Shown in pieces: positions 14,669 through 23,754 of a stretch of DNA of 34,522 nt. Both the position numbers and the translations under genes were made by a program. The stretch covers positions 1 through 34,522 of the forward strand of contig MWCV01000025.1 in the NCBI GenBank assembly GCA_002070215.1. Reading direction: 5' to 3'. This stretch comes from Chloroflexi bacterium ADurb.Bin180. GTDB taxonomy: Bacteria; Chloroflexota; Anaerolineae; UBA2200. Under the pieces are notes generated by a model that worked only from the letters and a program-made list of their open reading frames with translations, was not told the DNA's origin and ran no database searches. Every line of letters begins with the position of its first letter. Positions within the stretch are counted from its first letter, which is position 1.

Positions 14669-17083
14669 TTATTCCACACTCTCAAGAGGGAACGTCCCGA
14701 GAACGACGCGGTCGGCAGTGGGGCCGCCGGTGGCGGTGACTTTGAGTCGCTCCATCGTCTCCAGCAGATACATACCCACTTCCAGCTCGTAATCGCCGGG
14801 CGGCGCGTCTGGGGGCACGACCAGGGTGTGCCGGTCGAGAATCACCTGATCGACAAACCACTGCTGGGTGGGATAGCCGCCATTCACTGGCTCGCCGTCG
14901 TGCCCCGCCCATAGGGGACCATTGGTGGCCGGATTAAAGGCCGTGCCTATCAGGTGGGCAAAGACCGTGTAGCCCGGGCCGAGCTTGACGTTGGCGCGCC
15001 AGTACAGGTCGAGGGTCAGGGTCTGCCCGGGCCTTATCGCGTCAACTGGCTTGCCCTGTGTGTCAGACAGCGCGTAGCCCAGCAGCTCGATGCGCCCTCC
15101 AAGAGTGGCGCGGCGAGCGACGGGTACTGTTCTAATCTGCTGCAGAGCGGCAGTCCCGTTGATGATGACCTCGCCCAGATTGATGGCCTGTTCACCGTCT
15201 GACTGAATGACAAAATGGTACCGGCCAGCCGGCGTGGCTGGATAGACATGGAACTGGGCCAGCAGTCGGCCCTGTTCCGTCGCGGCGACGGGGACATTTC
15301 GCGATTCGAGTACGCGTCCTCTGACGTCGGCCAGACTCGCAGTCAACTCGACCGGCTGAGCGGCCGCATAGTAGACAGCGGCAGCGACGGTATCACCGGG
15401 CCGGAACTCACGCGTCAATAGGTCGTAGCCGGTGCAAGTCACGCCCGGGGCAAGCGCGGCGTTCATCGCGTGCTGTGGCGCGAGGTTGACGGCCTGCGGC
15501 TGGGCCACAGAGGAGTTGGAAGCATACAGGGTCAGGGAGTCGTAGCCGCTGTTGATCCGGATAGTGCTGGTGAGGTGCGCGTTCAGCCAGGCCACGGCCA
15601 GGGAATCGGGATCCTGCAACGTGGCGCCAACCTGAGCCAGCCAGAAACGGGAATACTGTGAAACCAGAGGCGCCAGCTCGGCGTCGACGTTCTGCGCGGT
15701 GATGAACAACGCTCCACTGGGCACCTGATGCACTGGCGGGAGGTAGGTGGACGCCGGTAGCCGGTAGTAGTAATACTCAAAGAGCGGGTAGCGGTTCCCT
15801 GAAAGGAGCAGCACGGCATCGCCTGGCTCAGCATAAGCGGCGATGGTACGCACCAGGGTCTGTCCCTCGTCACGCAGGTAGCGTCCCTGATAGTGACCGG
15901 GCAGGGTCCAGGCAAAGAGACCCAGGACGAGCACCACGGCCAGCAGGCCCAGTTTTGGTGCGTATTGGTGCAATGAGTGCAGGCTCCAGGCCAGCAGCAG
16001 GTAGAAGGCCGGCGCGAAGAGCACCAGGTAGCGGGCCTCAACCCGCGGTGCATAGAACAGCCCGCGAGGCAGGGTGAGCAAATAGACGATCAGCGCCGGC
16101 ACAGCCAGCATCATGAGCAGCAAGGCCACGATCAGGCGAGCCGATGGCGAGCCGGGGGCGACAGGGGCGGCGTTGTCTGCTGGAGCGACATCGTTCCTCG
16201 CCGGACCCTTCATCCACTGCAGCAGGACTCCCAGCCCGACAATGGCGACAAAAGGAGCGACCAACAGGGTATAGTGCTCTACATAAGTGGAGATGCCCAG
16301 GGTCAGCAGGGTCGCGTAGAGGCGCAGGAAGGTGCCAGAGGCGAACGGCTCAGCCACCGACCAGGAGCGCATGCTCCTGGTCGCCAGAACCAGCCACGGC
16401 AGAAAACTCAAGACCGCCACAAGCTGAGACGTTACCCAGGGACCGAGGATTCCCCACCGTCTGTGGCCCGGAGCCCTGAGCAGCAGGATCAGCAAGACCA
16501 GGTTCTGGACGAGGATGACCGTGACGAACAGGTAGAGCGAATAGAGCCCCAGCACGGTGAACAGAACATAGAGCAGAGGCCATTTCCAGGGACGGGCTGC
16601 ATTGGAGGGCGGGGTACCTGGCCACCAGCCGGCGCTCTGGCACCACCGGCAAAAGGCATAGAGCGAGAATACCCCCCACAGGGTCGCCAGGATGTACATA
16701 CGCAGCTCCTGCGACCACCATACGTGAAAGCGAGAGACGGCCATCAGGGCCGCCGCCAGCAGCGCAACCCGTTTGCCGAGCAGTGTCTTGCCCAGGAGGT
16801 AGAGCCCGGCCACGGTGATGACCCCGTAGATGAGGGACAGGAACCGGGCGGCAAGCTCGGTCTCTCCGACCAGAGAAACCCAGGCCTTGAGCAGCCAGAA
16901 AAAGAGCGGAGGGTGGACATCGGCGGCAGTCCACAGGGTCATCTCGGTCCAGCCGCGCCGGATGGCCCAGAAGGCGAGGCCTTCATCCCACCAGATGTTC
17001 TGACTACCGAGCAGCCAGACTCTAAGGGCGAAGGAAGCCAGGAGTATGGCGATGAGCCCCGCTAGTTCAAGCCGCCTGCTCAT
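14669..17083 (-). CDS. GT39/ArnT-like membrane glycosyltransferase, 804 residues
   Basis: Polytopic protein of the GT-C fold (dolichyl/polyprenyl-phosphate-sugar dependent mannosyl- or arabinosyltransferase type). The first loop after helix 1 has WWDEG with the catalytic acidic pair Asp33-Glu34, followed by DVHPPLFFW (55-63), both typical of the PMT/ArnT group. About ten to twelve membrane helices fill residues 8-400. The remaining ~400 residues are soluble and extracytoplasmic. They end in a beta-sandwich-like module (GYTVFAHLIG, AGHDGEPVNGGYPTQQW, PPGDYELEVGMYL) often seen at the C-terminus of such proteins. The ATG at 17083 lies inside the 3' end of the preceding gene (17-nt overlap), so translation is coupled; a longer frame to 17128 is less likely. 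Acceptor unknown; envelope glycan or protein glycosylation is likely. Confidence 0.85.
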   Translation of the reverse strand: MSRRLELAGLIAILLASFALRVWLLGSQNIWWDEGLAFWAIRRGWTEMTLWTAADVHPPLFFWLLKAWVSLVGETELAARFLSLIYGVITVAGLYLLGKTLLGKRVALLAAALMAVSRFHVWWSQELRMYILATLWGVFSLYAFCRWCQSAGWWPGTPPSNAARPWKWPLLYVLFTVLGLYSLYLFVTVILVQNLVLLILLLRAPGHRRWGILGPWVTSQLVAVLSFLPWLVLATRSMRSWSVAEPFASGTFLRLYATLLTLGISTYVEHYTLLVAPFVAIVGLGVLLQWMKGPARNDVAPADNAAPVAPGSPSARLIVALLLMMLAVPALIVYLLTLPRGLFYAPRVEARYLVLFAPAFYLLLAWSLHSLHQYAPKLGLLAVVLVLGLFAWTLPGHYQGRYLRDEGQTLVRTIAAYAEPGDAVLLLSGNRYPLFEYYYYRLPASTYLPPVHQVPSGALFITAQNVDAELAPLVSQYSRFWLAQVGATLQDPDSLAVAWLNAHLTSTIRINSGYDSLTLYASNSSVAQPQAVNLAPQHAMNAALAPGVTCTGYDLLTREFRPGDTVAAAVYYAAAQPVELTASLADVRGRVLESRNVPVAATEQGRLLAQFHVYPATPAGRYHFVIQSDGEQAINLGEVIINGTAALQQIRTVPVARRATLGGRIELLGYALSDTQGKPVDAIRPGQTLTLDLYWRANVKLGPGYTVFAHLIGTAFNPATNGPLWAGHDGEPVNGGYPTQQWFVDQVILDRHTLVVPPDAPPGDYELEVGMYLLETMERLKVTATGGPTADRVVLGTFPLESVE

Positions 17084-17756
17084 CAAACAGGTCCGTGAGA
17101 GCCTGAAGCGTGGTTGGGTCCACGTCACGACGGGTCATCCGCTCACGAAGAAAGGCCCTGAGCTCAGTCAGCGGCATGGCGGGAACAACCGGATTCTCGA
17201 GGTGCAGCTCCACCGAAGGGTGGGCAAAAACGATCACCGGTTGTATCGCGACCTCGACTCCAGGAAGGCGCGCCGCCAGCCATTTCTTGAGCGACGCCGC
17301 CTCCTTCTGGGCCTGACGAGTCGGATTGCCCAGGCGCGAACCAAACAGCGACCTCAGCAGCAACCTAAACGTCCAACGCCGGCTCCACTTGTCTCGGCGG
17401 CAGGTGATCTGCCCTTCCTGTGGCTTGAGGGTGAGCGTGATGAGGCCCGCCGGAGAGACAACAACCTGATCAGCGGGCGAAGCGAGACTGTATACTCGTG
17501 AGTTGCTCTCGAGGCCCTTGAGCACTTTGTCCAGGAGCTGGTCCACTCTTGGATTCTGAATGTACTTGCCGCCGACTGCCAGGGCGATGTTGATGACGAC
17601 CAAACCCGCCAGCATGACCCCGTAGGCGGCGACGATGGTGTATCGATTGAGAGACAGAACGACCGAAAACACCAGCATTGCCAGGCCAATGGTCATCACG
17701 CGGCGTGTGCGGCTGGCCATCTTGGTGACACGATTCTGGTTGACAATCACGCGCAT
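17067..17756 (-). CDS. Membrane protein with a NERD-like (nuclease-related) domain
   Basis: A 229-residue protein. Two membrane helices lie at about residues 20-38 and 42-62, then a cytoplasmic domain with the NERD layout: DQVVVSPAGLITLTLKPQEG, a CRRDKW stretch, NPTRQAQKEAASLKKWLAAR and VAIQPVIVFAHP. NERD belongs to the PD-(D/E)xK-like nuclease fold. Here the E-x-K core strand reads LTLKP, keeping the Lys but lacking the acidic partner, so nuclease activity is doubtful. The ATG is 6 nt after the plsX stop with AGGAG overlapping that stop, and its own end overlaps the GT39 start. It is thus the middle gene of a tight plsX/NERD-like/GT39 unit. Its role there is unknown. Confidence 0.65.
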   Translation of the reverse strand: MRVIVNQNRVTKMASRTRRVMTIGLAMLVFSVVLSLNRYTIVAAYGVMLAGLVVINIALAVGGKYIQNPRVDQLLDKVLKGLESNSRVYSLASPADQVVVSPAGLITLTLKPQEGQITCRRDKWSRRWTFRLLLRSLFGSRLGNPTRQAQKEAASLKKWLAARLPGVEVAIQPVIVFAHPSVELHLENPVVPAMPLTELRAFLRERMTRRDVDPTTLQALTDLFDEQAA

Positions 17757-17762
17757 GTTGGG

Positions 17763-18773
17763 CTACTCCTGAGCAGCGGTTGTGAGATGAGCGGCGATGC
17801 TCTCGCGGATGGAGGGCAGTACCTGCGCTTCGACGGCTTGCCTGGCGACACGAATGGCGTTCTTGATGGCTACCGAGTCGGAGCGGCCGTGCCCGACGAT
17901 GACCACACCATCCACTCCCAGCAACACTCCGCCGCCATATTCCCGGTAATCCAGCCGCTGGCGAACCCGGTCGAAGGCGCCCTTGGCCAAGGCTGCGCCG
18001 ACCACCGCCAGCGGCCGGGCCTTGATCTCTTCTTTGATCATGTCGAGCATGAACTTGGCTACGCCCTCGGACAGCTTGATGATGACATTGCCGGTGAACC
18101 CATCGGTGACCACCACGTCGGCCAGGCCGGCCGGGATGTCCTTGCCCTCCACGTTGCCCACAAAGTTGATCTGGCTGTTCTTGAGAAGCGGAACAGTGTC
18201 CTGCACGAGGATGCTGCCTTTGCCCTCCTCCTCGCCGTTGGAGACGATGGCCACGCGGGGGTTGGCAATGCCCAGCACGCTCTCAACGTAGATGCTGCCC
18301 ATGATGGCGAACTGCTGCAGGTAGACTGGCTTGCAGTCGGTGGTGGCGCCGATGTCGAGCATAAAGCAGGGCCCCTTGCGGGTGGGAAAGACGCTGGACA
18401 GTGCCGGGCGCTCGACGCCCTCGATGCGCCCCAGGTAAAAGATGGCCGTTGCCAGGCATCCGCCCGAGTTGCCCGCCGAGACAAACGCATCGACCTCGCC
18501 CCGCTTGAGCATCTGCATAGCGACAACCATCGAGGCATCCCGCTTGCTGCGAACGGCGGCAGCCGGATGCTCGTTCATCTCGATGATCTGGCCGGCGTGA
18601 ACGATGGAGATGGGAAGACCAGCGGTTGAGTGTTTGGCCAGCTCCGGTTCGAGCACCTCTTGCTTGCCAACCAGCACGATTTCGACGCCGTACTCTCTGG
18701 CCGCCAGCACCGCACCTTCGACATCCGGCTGGGGGTGGGCGTCGCTCCCCATCGCGTCAACAACGATTCTCAT
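17763..18773 (-). CDS. plsX: Phosphate acyltransferase PlsX
   Basis: PlsX converts acyl-ACP and phosphate to acyl-phosphate, which PlsY uses to make lysophosphatidic acid at the membrane. The 336-residue length is normal. Visible family features: start MRIVVDAMGSDAHPQPDVEG, HAGQIIEMNEHPAAAVRSKR, MVVAMQMLKRGEVDAFVSAG followed by NSGG, MLDIGATTDCKP, NGEEEGKGS, DIPAGLADVVVTDGFTGNVI and YREYGGGVLLGVDGVVIVGH. AGGAGGA lies 3 nt before the ATG. It heads a three-gene unit with its own promoter just upstream. A GC-rich imperfect hairpin (CCCCG/CGGGG) sits in the leader at about 18790-18811. The usual plsX neighbours fabH/fabD are absent, although fabF lies 6 kb away on the same strand. Confidence 0.95.
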   Translation of the reverse strand: MRIVVDAMGSDAHPQPDVEGAVLAAREYGVEIVLVGKQEVLEPELAKHSTAGLPISIVHAGQIIEMNEHPAAAVRSKRDASMVVAMQMLKRGEVDAFVSAGNSGGCLATAIFYLGRIEGVERPALSSVFPTRKGPCFMLDIGATTDCKPVYLQQFAIMGSIYVESVLGIANPRVAIVSNGEEEGKGSILVQDTVPLLKNSQINFVGNVEGKDIPAGLADVVVTDGFTGNVIIKLSEGVAKFMLDMIKEEIKARPLAVVGAALAKGAFDRVRQRLDYREYGGGVLLGVDGVVIVGHGRSDSVAIKNAIRVARQAVEAQVLPSIRESIAAHLTTAAQE

Positions 18774-18817
18774 TGGTCCTCCTGAGCACCCCGGGCGATT
18801 TGCCGCGGGGATAGGCG

Positions 18818-18847
18818 ATTATACTGGACACCTTGCCCGCCTCGCAA
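18818..18847 (-). promoter_or_regulatory. Promoter of the plsX unit
   Basis: On the minus strand, TTGCGA (18842-18847), an 18-bp spacer and a perfect TATAAT (18818-18823). It begins 18 bp after the stop of the NTPase gene, giving plsX a leader of about 38 nt. Confidence 0.65.
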
Positions 18848-18864
18848 CAGACGGGCGGCTAGAC

Positions 18865-19431
18865 CTAGGGCAGGCCAAGCAGCCGGGCTACCTGCGCGGA
18901 CGCAGCGGCACGGTTGTCCAGGGTGATCTCGAATTGCATTGTCGCGACGCCAGGCAGCTGTTGGTGGAAGAGCTGCAGCAATGGACTGCGCACCACAAAG
19001 ACTGAGAGAGGGAGGGCGTTGGACGCGAGAAGCGGAACGACGTCCAGTCCGGCGTCCTGCTCCAGCTCCAGCCGACCGATCTCGTCGATCACGAGCAGGT
19101 CGCAGCCGCGGGCGATGGCCCTGGCGAGAACGTTGTGCCCCCAGGTCAGGGTTCGCGCATCAAAGTGGTAAGGACCGAGACGAGGACCGTTCAGCTTACG
19201 GTCCAATCTGGCCAGGGTGCGCGTTCTGTTCGTCGAGAGGTCGATCATCTCCACGGCGACCCGCTCGCCGACTGAGTCGAGGACGGTGGGGCTGAGCAGC
19301 CCGGCCACCCGCCACCCGCGGTGCCGCGCCGCTGCGATTACCGACCGACAGACGGTGGTCTTGCCAATATGGATCTCGCCGGTGAGCAGCAGTACGCCCG
19401 GGGCCGTGGTTGCGGAGATCTGGTCAGTCAT
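18865..19431 (-). CDS. THEP1-like nucleoside-triphosphatase (P-loop NTPase)
   Basis: A 188-residue P-loop protein. Walker A is GEIHIGKT (18-25). Walker B is LLVIDEIGRLEL with Asp116-Glu117, the form characteristic of THEP1-type NTPases (VIDEIGxMEL). Between them are WRVAGLLSPTV, RTLARLDRKLNGPRLGPYHF and a helix before Walker B, in the family order. THEP1 proteins hydrolyse NTPs in vitro and their cellular role is not settled. The ATG overlaps the mfd stop by 4 nt (ATGA at 19428-19431), so it is translated together with mfd. The typical THEP1 glycine-rich P-loop (GxPGxGKTT) is changed to GEIHIGKTT; Lys and Thr are kept. Confidence 0.75.
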   Translation of the reverse strand: MTDQISATTAPGVLLLTGEIHIGKTTVCRSVIAAARHRGWRVAGLLSPTVLDSVGERVAVEMIDLSTNRTRTLARLDRKLNGPRLGPYHFDARTLTWGHNVLARAIARGCDLLVIDEIGRLELEQDAGLDVVPLLASNALPLSVFVVRSPLLQLFHQQLPGVATMQFEITLDNRAAASAQVARLLGLP

Positions 19432-22400
19432 TCTGCTCTTCCATGCTGTGCAGGTGCCTCGCCGAGCCGCTCCAGGAGGGCCAGCAGCAAGTCCTGCCAG
19501 TCAGTCTGATCCTCGGCCAGGGCCAGCCACATCTGGCCACGGCCAACCCAGGCGCGGCGTCCGAACCGGGCAACCATCGCCGAGGCGCGCTCCTGGGCGC
19601 GCTGGTTGAGCTTGAGCACCAGGCTGTTGTCGGCCCGGCCGACGGCCAGCACTCCGGCTCGTGAGGCCAGCAATCTTACCCGCAGCACATAGAGCAGGTT
19701 CTCCGTGGCTGAAGGCAGCAGGCCAAAGCGGTCTTCCAGTTCGCCGCGCAGCGAGTCGAGTTCCTCTTCGCTCTGGAGGCTGGTCATCCGTTGGTAGAGT
19801 CGGATGCGCAGGTCCTCCTCCTCCACATAGTCATCTGGCAGATAGGCCTGCAGGGGCAGTTCGATCACTGGCGGCAGCTCGACCGGTGGCAGCTCGGCCT
19901 TTTCCGCTGGTCCGGCTCTCTTGAGCGTTTCGACTGCCTGGGCCAGCAGCCGAGTGTAGAGCTCAAAGCCGATGGCGGCAATGTGGCCATGCTGGGTGGC
20001 TCCCAGTATCTCCCCCGCGCCGCGGATCTCGAGGTCGCGCATGGCGATACGGAATCCTGCACCGAGTTCGCTGGCTTCCAGAATGGCTTCGAGCCTGCGG
20101 CGTGCGACGTCGGACAGACGCAGGCGCTTCTCATGCAGCAGGTAGGCATAGGCCTGAGCAGCGCTGCGGCCAACACGGCCGCGCAGTTGGTAGAGCTGTG
20201 CCAAGCCGAACTGGTCGGCCCGATTGATGATGATCGTGTTGACGTTGGGAATGTCCAGACCGCTCTCGATGATCGAAGTGCACACCAGAACGTCATAGTC
20301 GCCCCGGGCAAAGTCCATCATCACATTGGACAGCTTGTCCTCTGGCATCTGACCGTGGCCGATCGTGATCGTCGCTTCAGGCACGATCTTTTGCAGGCGC
20401 TGGGCGATCTGTCTGATGCCCTGCACCCGATTGTGGACAAAGTACACCTGGCCGCCCCGGTTCAGCTCGCGCAGGATGGCCCGGCGGATAACGCCCTCGT
20501 CATACTCCGATACCTGCGTACGGATCGGCAGGCGCTCCTCGGGCGGCGTGTCGATGGTACTCATATCGCGCACGCCGCTCATAGCCATATACAAAGTGCG
20601 CGGAATGGGAGTGGCGGTGAGGGTCAGCACGTCCACTTGCTGTCTCATCTGCTTGAGCCACTCTTTGTGGCGCACGCCAAAGCGCTGCTCCTCGTCGACG
20701 ATCAGCAAGCCCAGGTCGTGGAAAGAGACGTCCTTCTGAAGCAGGCGGTGCGTGCCGACCACGACGTCCACCGTGCCTTCGCGCAGACCCTCCACGGTAG
20801 TCTGAGCCTCACGGGGCGAGCAGAAGCGGGAAAGCATAGAAACGCGGACAGGAAAAGCCGCGAGGCGCTGCTGGAACGTGAGCAGGTGCTGCTGTGCGAG
20901 TACGGTGGTCGGCACCAGGACGGCTGCCTGCTTACCGTCCATCACCGCCTTGAAGGCCGCGCGCACGGCCACTTCCGTCTTGCCATAGCCCACGTCGCCG
21001 CAGATGAGGCGGTCCATGGGCCTGGAGCTCTCCATGTCGGCCTTGACCTCGCCCAGGGCGCGCAGTTGGTCCTCGGTCTCTTCGTAAGGGAAGGAGGCTT
21101 CCAGTTCCTCCTGCCAGAGTACGTCCGGGGAGTAACGGTGGCCCGGAACGACGGAACGGGCCGCATACAGGGCCAGCAGCTCGCGGGCGATTTCCTGCAC
21201 TGCCTTCTGGGCTCGTGAGCGGGCCTGAATCCAGTCGCCAGAGCCGAGCCGGTGGACCGCAGGCGGCTGATCGCTGGCGCCGACGTACCTGCTGACCCGG
21301 TCCATCTGGCTGACGGGCACATAGACCCGGTCGCCTTCAGCGTATTCCAGCTCGATGAACTCGCGGGGGGTGCCGTCAACTACCTTGTGCACCAGGCCGC
21401 GGTAGATGCCAATGCCGTGATCAATGTGCACGACCGCGTCGCCAACGTGCAGCTCCGAAAAGAACGATTCGGGAGAGGCGGCCCTCTTGCGGGTGAAGGA
21501 GCGACGCTTGGGCCTGGCCCAGCCAAAGATCTCGGCATCGCTGAGCAAGGTAATGGCAGGAGTATGGGGCAGCGGCAGGCGAGAGCGGCGCGGCTGGGGG
21601 TCACACAGTGACCACCCTTCCGCCAGGGAGCCCTGCACCACGGTGAGGCTGCCGGCCGGCGGCAGCTCGAGGATGTCCTCCACCGGGGCGACTGTCTCTC
21701 CGTGCTCGGCGAACAGGTTGGACAGGCGCTGAGCCTGCCTGGAGACGATCACCACCCGCTGGTGTTCCGCTCGCAGGCGCACCGTGTCCTCAACCAGCCG
21801 CTCGATCCGTCCGGCATAAGTCAGTGGCACGTGGAAGGATGGGTCTTCCTCGGCCGCTGTGAGCTCGGCGGGAGCGGCGTTGCCGGCGGCAGGAAGCGAG
21901 TCATCCTTCTGCTCGGCTCGGCCGCCGGCCGAGAACTGCCCCAGGTGGATGCCTGGCAAAGAGTCGATGGCCCGGCTGAGCTCATCCCACGGCAGGTACG
22001 CAGAGGGCAAGTCTGCCGTAAGCTGGCCGCTCTCTACCAGCTCGGCGCGGATGTCCAGTGCCTGCTGTTCGAGGTTCCGGGCCGCGTCCTCTACTGCCGC
22101 CATGTCGTCGACGATCAGCAAGAGATGAGGGGGCAGATAGTCCAGCAGTGTGGCCGGGTGAGGGTGGAGGCAGGCCAGGTAGAACTCGGCGCCGCGAAAG
22201 TACGAGTTCTGCGGCAGACGTTCACGGTCGCGCTGCCAGCGGGCCAGAGCCGGGCTGTCGGACCCGGCTGGCAGGTGCTCCAGGTACTGCAGCGCCGGCT
22301 CGTAGTGAGCAAGGGCCTCGCTGGCGGGGTACAAGGTGATGCGGTCCAGCGGCTCGAGCGAGCGCTGAGAGAGCGGGTCGAATCGCCGCAGTGTCTCTAT

Positions 22401-23027
22401 CTCGTCGCCGAGCCATTCGATGCGCACCGGCTGGTCCATGTTTGGAGGGAAGACGTCGAGGATGCCGCCGCGCTGGGCGAACGTTCCCGCCTCTTCGACG
22501 ACGGGAACCGGCTCGTAGGCGCTGCCTACCAGCGAGCCGGCCAGGTCGCTGAGGCGGATCTTTTGCCCGACGTGGATGGTGCGGATCGCCGAGGCGAGCA
22601 GTGCCGGCGGGATGGTCTGGGTCATCAACGCCCAGACAGAAGTGAACAGAATCGGCGGCCTAGCATAGTCCTGGCTGGCCAGAGCGGAAAGCACGGACAC
22701 CCGCCGGTGGATCGTCTCGCCATCCCAGGGCGTACGGTCGTAGAACAGTGCGTCCGGGGCGGGAAAATACCACGATGGAGCCCGGGTGGACCAGACAGAA
22801 ACCTGCTCCTGCAGAAAATGGGCTCGCTCGGGCTGGGCAGTCAGCACCAACAGCGGCCCTACCCAGTCCTGCTGGAGTGCGCCCAGAATGGCCGGACGCG
22901 CCGCGTCCAGCAGCGGCCAGCGCAGCGAGAAGGCGGAATCGCCGCCCTGTGGAGTCCAGAGCCTGTTGAGTGTGCGCTTGTAGGCAGTGGACTGCTGGAT
23001 CAGGGGCAGGAGGCCGGCAAGCTTCAC
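19428..23027 (-). CDS. mfd: Transcription-repair coupling factor Mfd
   Basis: An ATP-dependent DNA translocase that removes RNA polymerase stalled at lesions and recruits UvrA. The 1199 residues match the family. The N-terminal UvrB-like module reads RGGILDVFPPNMDQPVRIEW and the RNA-polymerase-interacting (RID) region ESFFSELHVGDAVVHIDHGI. The helicase part carries RLICGDVGYGKTEVAVRAAF (Walker A, about residues 671-690), TTVLAQQHL, GTHRLLQKDV, IVDEEQRFGVRHKE (Walker B, about 772-785), LTATPIPRTL, and the TRG motif region GQVYFVHNR with QLRGRVGRS. The start is GTG, overlapping the pth stop by 4 nt (GTGA at 23024-23027). The stop overlaps the NTPase start, so pth-mfd-NTPase is one translationally coupled chain. 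Confidence 0.96.
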   Translation of the reverse strand: MKLAGLLPLIQQSTAYKRTLNRLWTPQGGDSAFSLRWPLLDAARPAILGALQQDWVGPLLVLTAQPERAHFLQEQVSVWSTRAPSWYFPAPDALFYDRTPWDGETIHRRVSVLSALASQDYARPPILFTSVWALMTQTIPPALLASAIRTIHVGQKIRLSDLAGSLVGSAYEPVPVVEEAGTFAQRGGILDVFPPNMDQPVRIEWLGDEIETLRRFDPLSQRSLEPLDRITLYPASEALAHYEPALQYLEHLPAGSDSPALARWQRDRERLPQNSYFRGAEFYLACLHPHPATLLDYLPPHLLLIVDDMAAVEDAARNLEQQALDIRAELVESGQLTADLPSAYLPWDELSRAIDSLPGIHLGQFSAGGRAEQKDDSLPAAGNAAPAELTAAEEDPSFHVPLTYAGRIERLVEDTVRLRAEHQRVVIVSRQAQRLSNLFAEHGETVAPVEDILELPPAGSLTVVQGSLAEGWSLCDPQPRRSRLPLPHTPAITLLSDAEIFGWARPKRRSFTRKRAASPESFFSELHVGDAVVHIDHGIGIYRGLVHKVVDGTPREFIELEYAEGDRVYVPVSQMDRVSRYVGASDQPPAVHRLGSGDWIQARSRAQKAVQEIARELLALYAARSVVPGHRYSPDVLWQEELEASFPYEETEDQLRALGEVKADMESSRPMDRLICGDVGYGKTEVAVRAAFKAVMDGKQAAVLVPTTVLAQQHLLTFQQRLAAFPVRVSMLSRFCSPREAQTTVEGLREGTVDVVVGTHRLLQKDVSFHDLGLLIVDEEQRFGVRHKEWLKQMRQQVDVLTLTATPIPRTLYMAMSGVRDMSTIDTPPEERLPIRTQVSEYDEGVIRRAILRELNRGGQVYFVHNRVQGIRQIAQRLQKIVPEATITIGHGQMPEDKLSNVMMDFARGDYDVLVCTSIIESGLDIPNVNTIIINRADQFGLAQLYQLRGRVGRSAAQAYAYLLHEKRLRLSDVARRRLEAILEASELGAGFRIAMRDLEIRGAGEILGATQHGHIAAIGFELYTRLLAQAVETLKRAGPAEKAELPPVELPPVIELPLQAYLPDDYVEEEDLRIRLYQRMTSLQSEEELDSLRGELEDRFGLLPSATENLLYVLRVRLLASRAGVLAVGRADNSLVLKLNQRAQERASAMVARFGRRAWVGRGQMWLALAEDQTDWQDLLLALLERLGEAPAQHGRAE

Positions 23028-23599
23028 CCGGTCTCTCCGTCAGGCAGGTTGAATCGGTTCATCGCGGCGTCGATCCCGTCTGCCAGAAAGGTCTCCACCG
23101 CTGCCACAGCCTGGTCAAAGGCCGCGTCCATTACGATGGACTCGTCGCGCGTAAAGTCACTCAGCACATAGTCTGGCGCTTCACCGTGGAGCGGACGCCC
23201 GATGCCAATGCGCAGTCGTGCGAATTCGTCGCTTCCCAGCTCCTGGATGATCGAGGTCATGCCCTTGTGACCGCCGGAGCTGCCCTTCTGGCGCAACCGA
23301 ATCTTGGCCAAAGGCAGGTCCAGGTCGTCGTAGACGACCAGCAGGTCCGAAAGCGACACGCGATACCAGCGCAAGAGCGGACGCACCGACTGACCGCTCA
23401 GATTCATAAAGGTGAGGGGTCTGGCCAAAAGAACCCGAGTTCCGTCGATGGAACCAGAGGCAATCATGGCCTTGAACATCATCCGGCCGAAACTCATTTC
23501 GTGTCGGGACGCCAGGCGCTCCAGGCACTGGTAGCCGACGTTGTGTCGGTTCCTGGCATAGCCTGGTCCCGGATTGCCGAGACCTACGATCAGTTTCAA
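23024..23599 (-). CDS. pth: Peptidyl-tRNA hydrolase
   Basis: Cleaves peptidyl-tRNAs that drop off the ribosome. A TTG start at 23599 gives the usual family N-terminus (M)KLIVGLGNPGPGYARNRHN. GGGAGG (23604-23609) lies 4 nt upstream. A GTG at 23620 would add seven residues of no family resemblance. Visible active-site features: Asn10 in GLGNPG, catalytic His19 in RHNVGY, Asn66 in TFMNLSG, and the Asp pair in VYDDLDLP (about 90-96). GSSGGHKGMTSI, about residues 109-120, is also typical. At 191 residues the length is normal. It is first in the chain with mfd. A short inverted repeat, GGGGCT/AGCCCC, lies upstream at 23629-23652. Confidence 0.92.
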   Translation of the reverse strand: MKLIVGLGNPGPGYARNRHNVGYQCLERLASRHEMSFGRMMFKAMIASGSIDGTRVLLARPLTFMNLSGQSVRPLLRWYRVSLSDLLVVYDDLDLPLAKIRLRQKGSSGGHKGMTSIIQELGSDEFARLRIGIGRPLHGEAPDYVLSDFTRDESIVMDAAFDQAVAAVETFLADGIDAAMNRFNLPDGETG

Positions 23600-23754
23600 C
23601 GTTCCTCCCGCCTGATGCACGCCAAGGAGGGGCTAACCGAGAAGCCAGCCCCTGACAGTGGTATCTCTACCTGATGACCGCACCGCACCGATGTGGCGCG
23701 ACCCAAGCTGGTGCTGCACCAGAGCGCGAGCAGCAGCCAGGTGTCTTGTTGCTG

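Noticed and set aside
15977-17065. Long open frame on the plus strand opposite the GT39 gene
   Set aside because: It is rich in Gln, Arg, Gly and Asp, with no domain, start signal or hydrophobic pattern. It mirrors the codon structure of the real gene in GC-rich DNA.
19791-21218. 475-codon plus-strand frame opposite mfd (also 21702-23171)
   Set aside because: Antisense shadows of a well-recognised mfd; composition is His/Gln/Arg-rich and there is no family resemblance.
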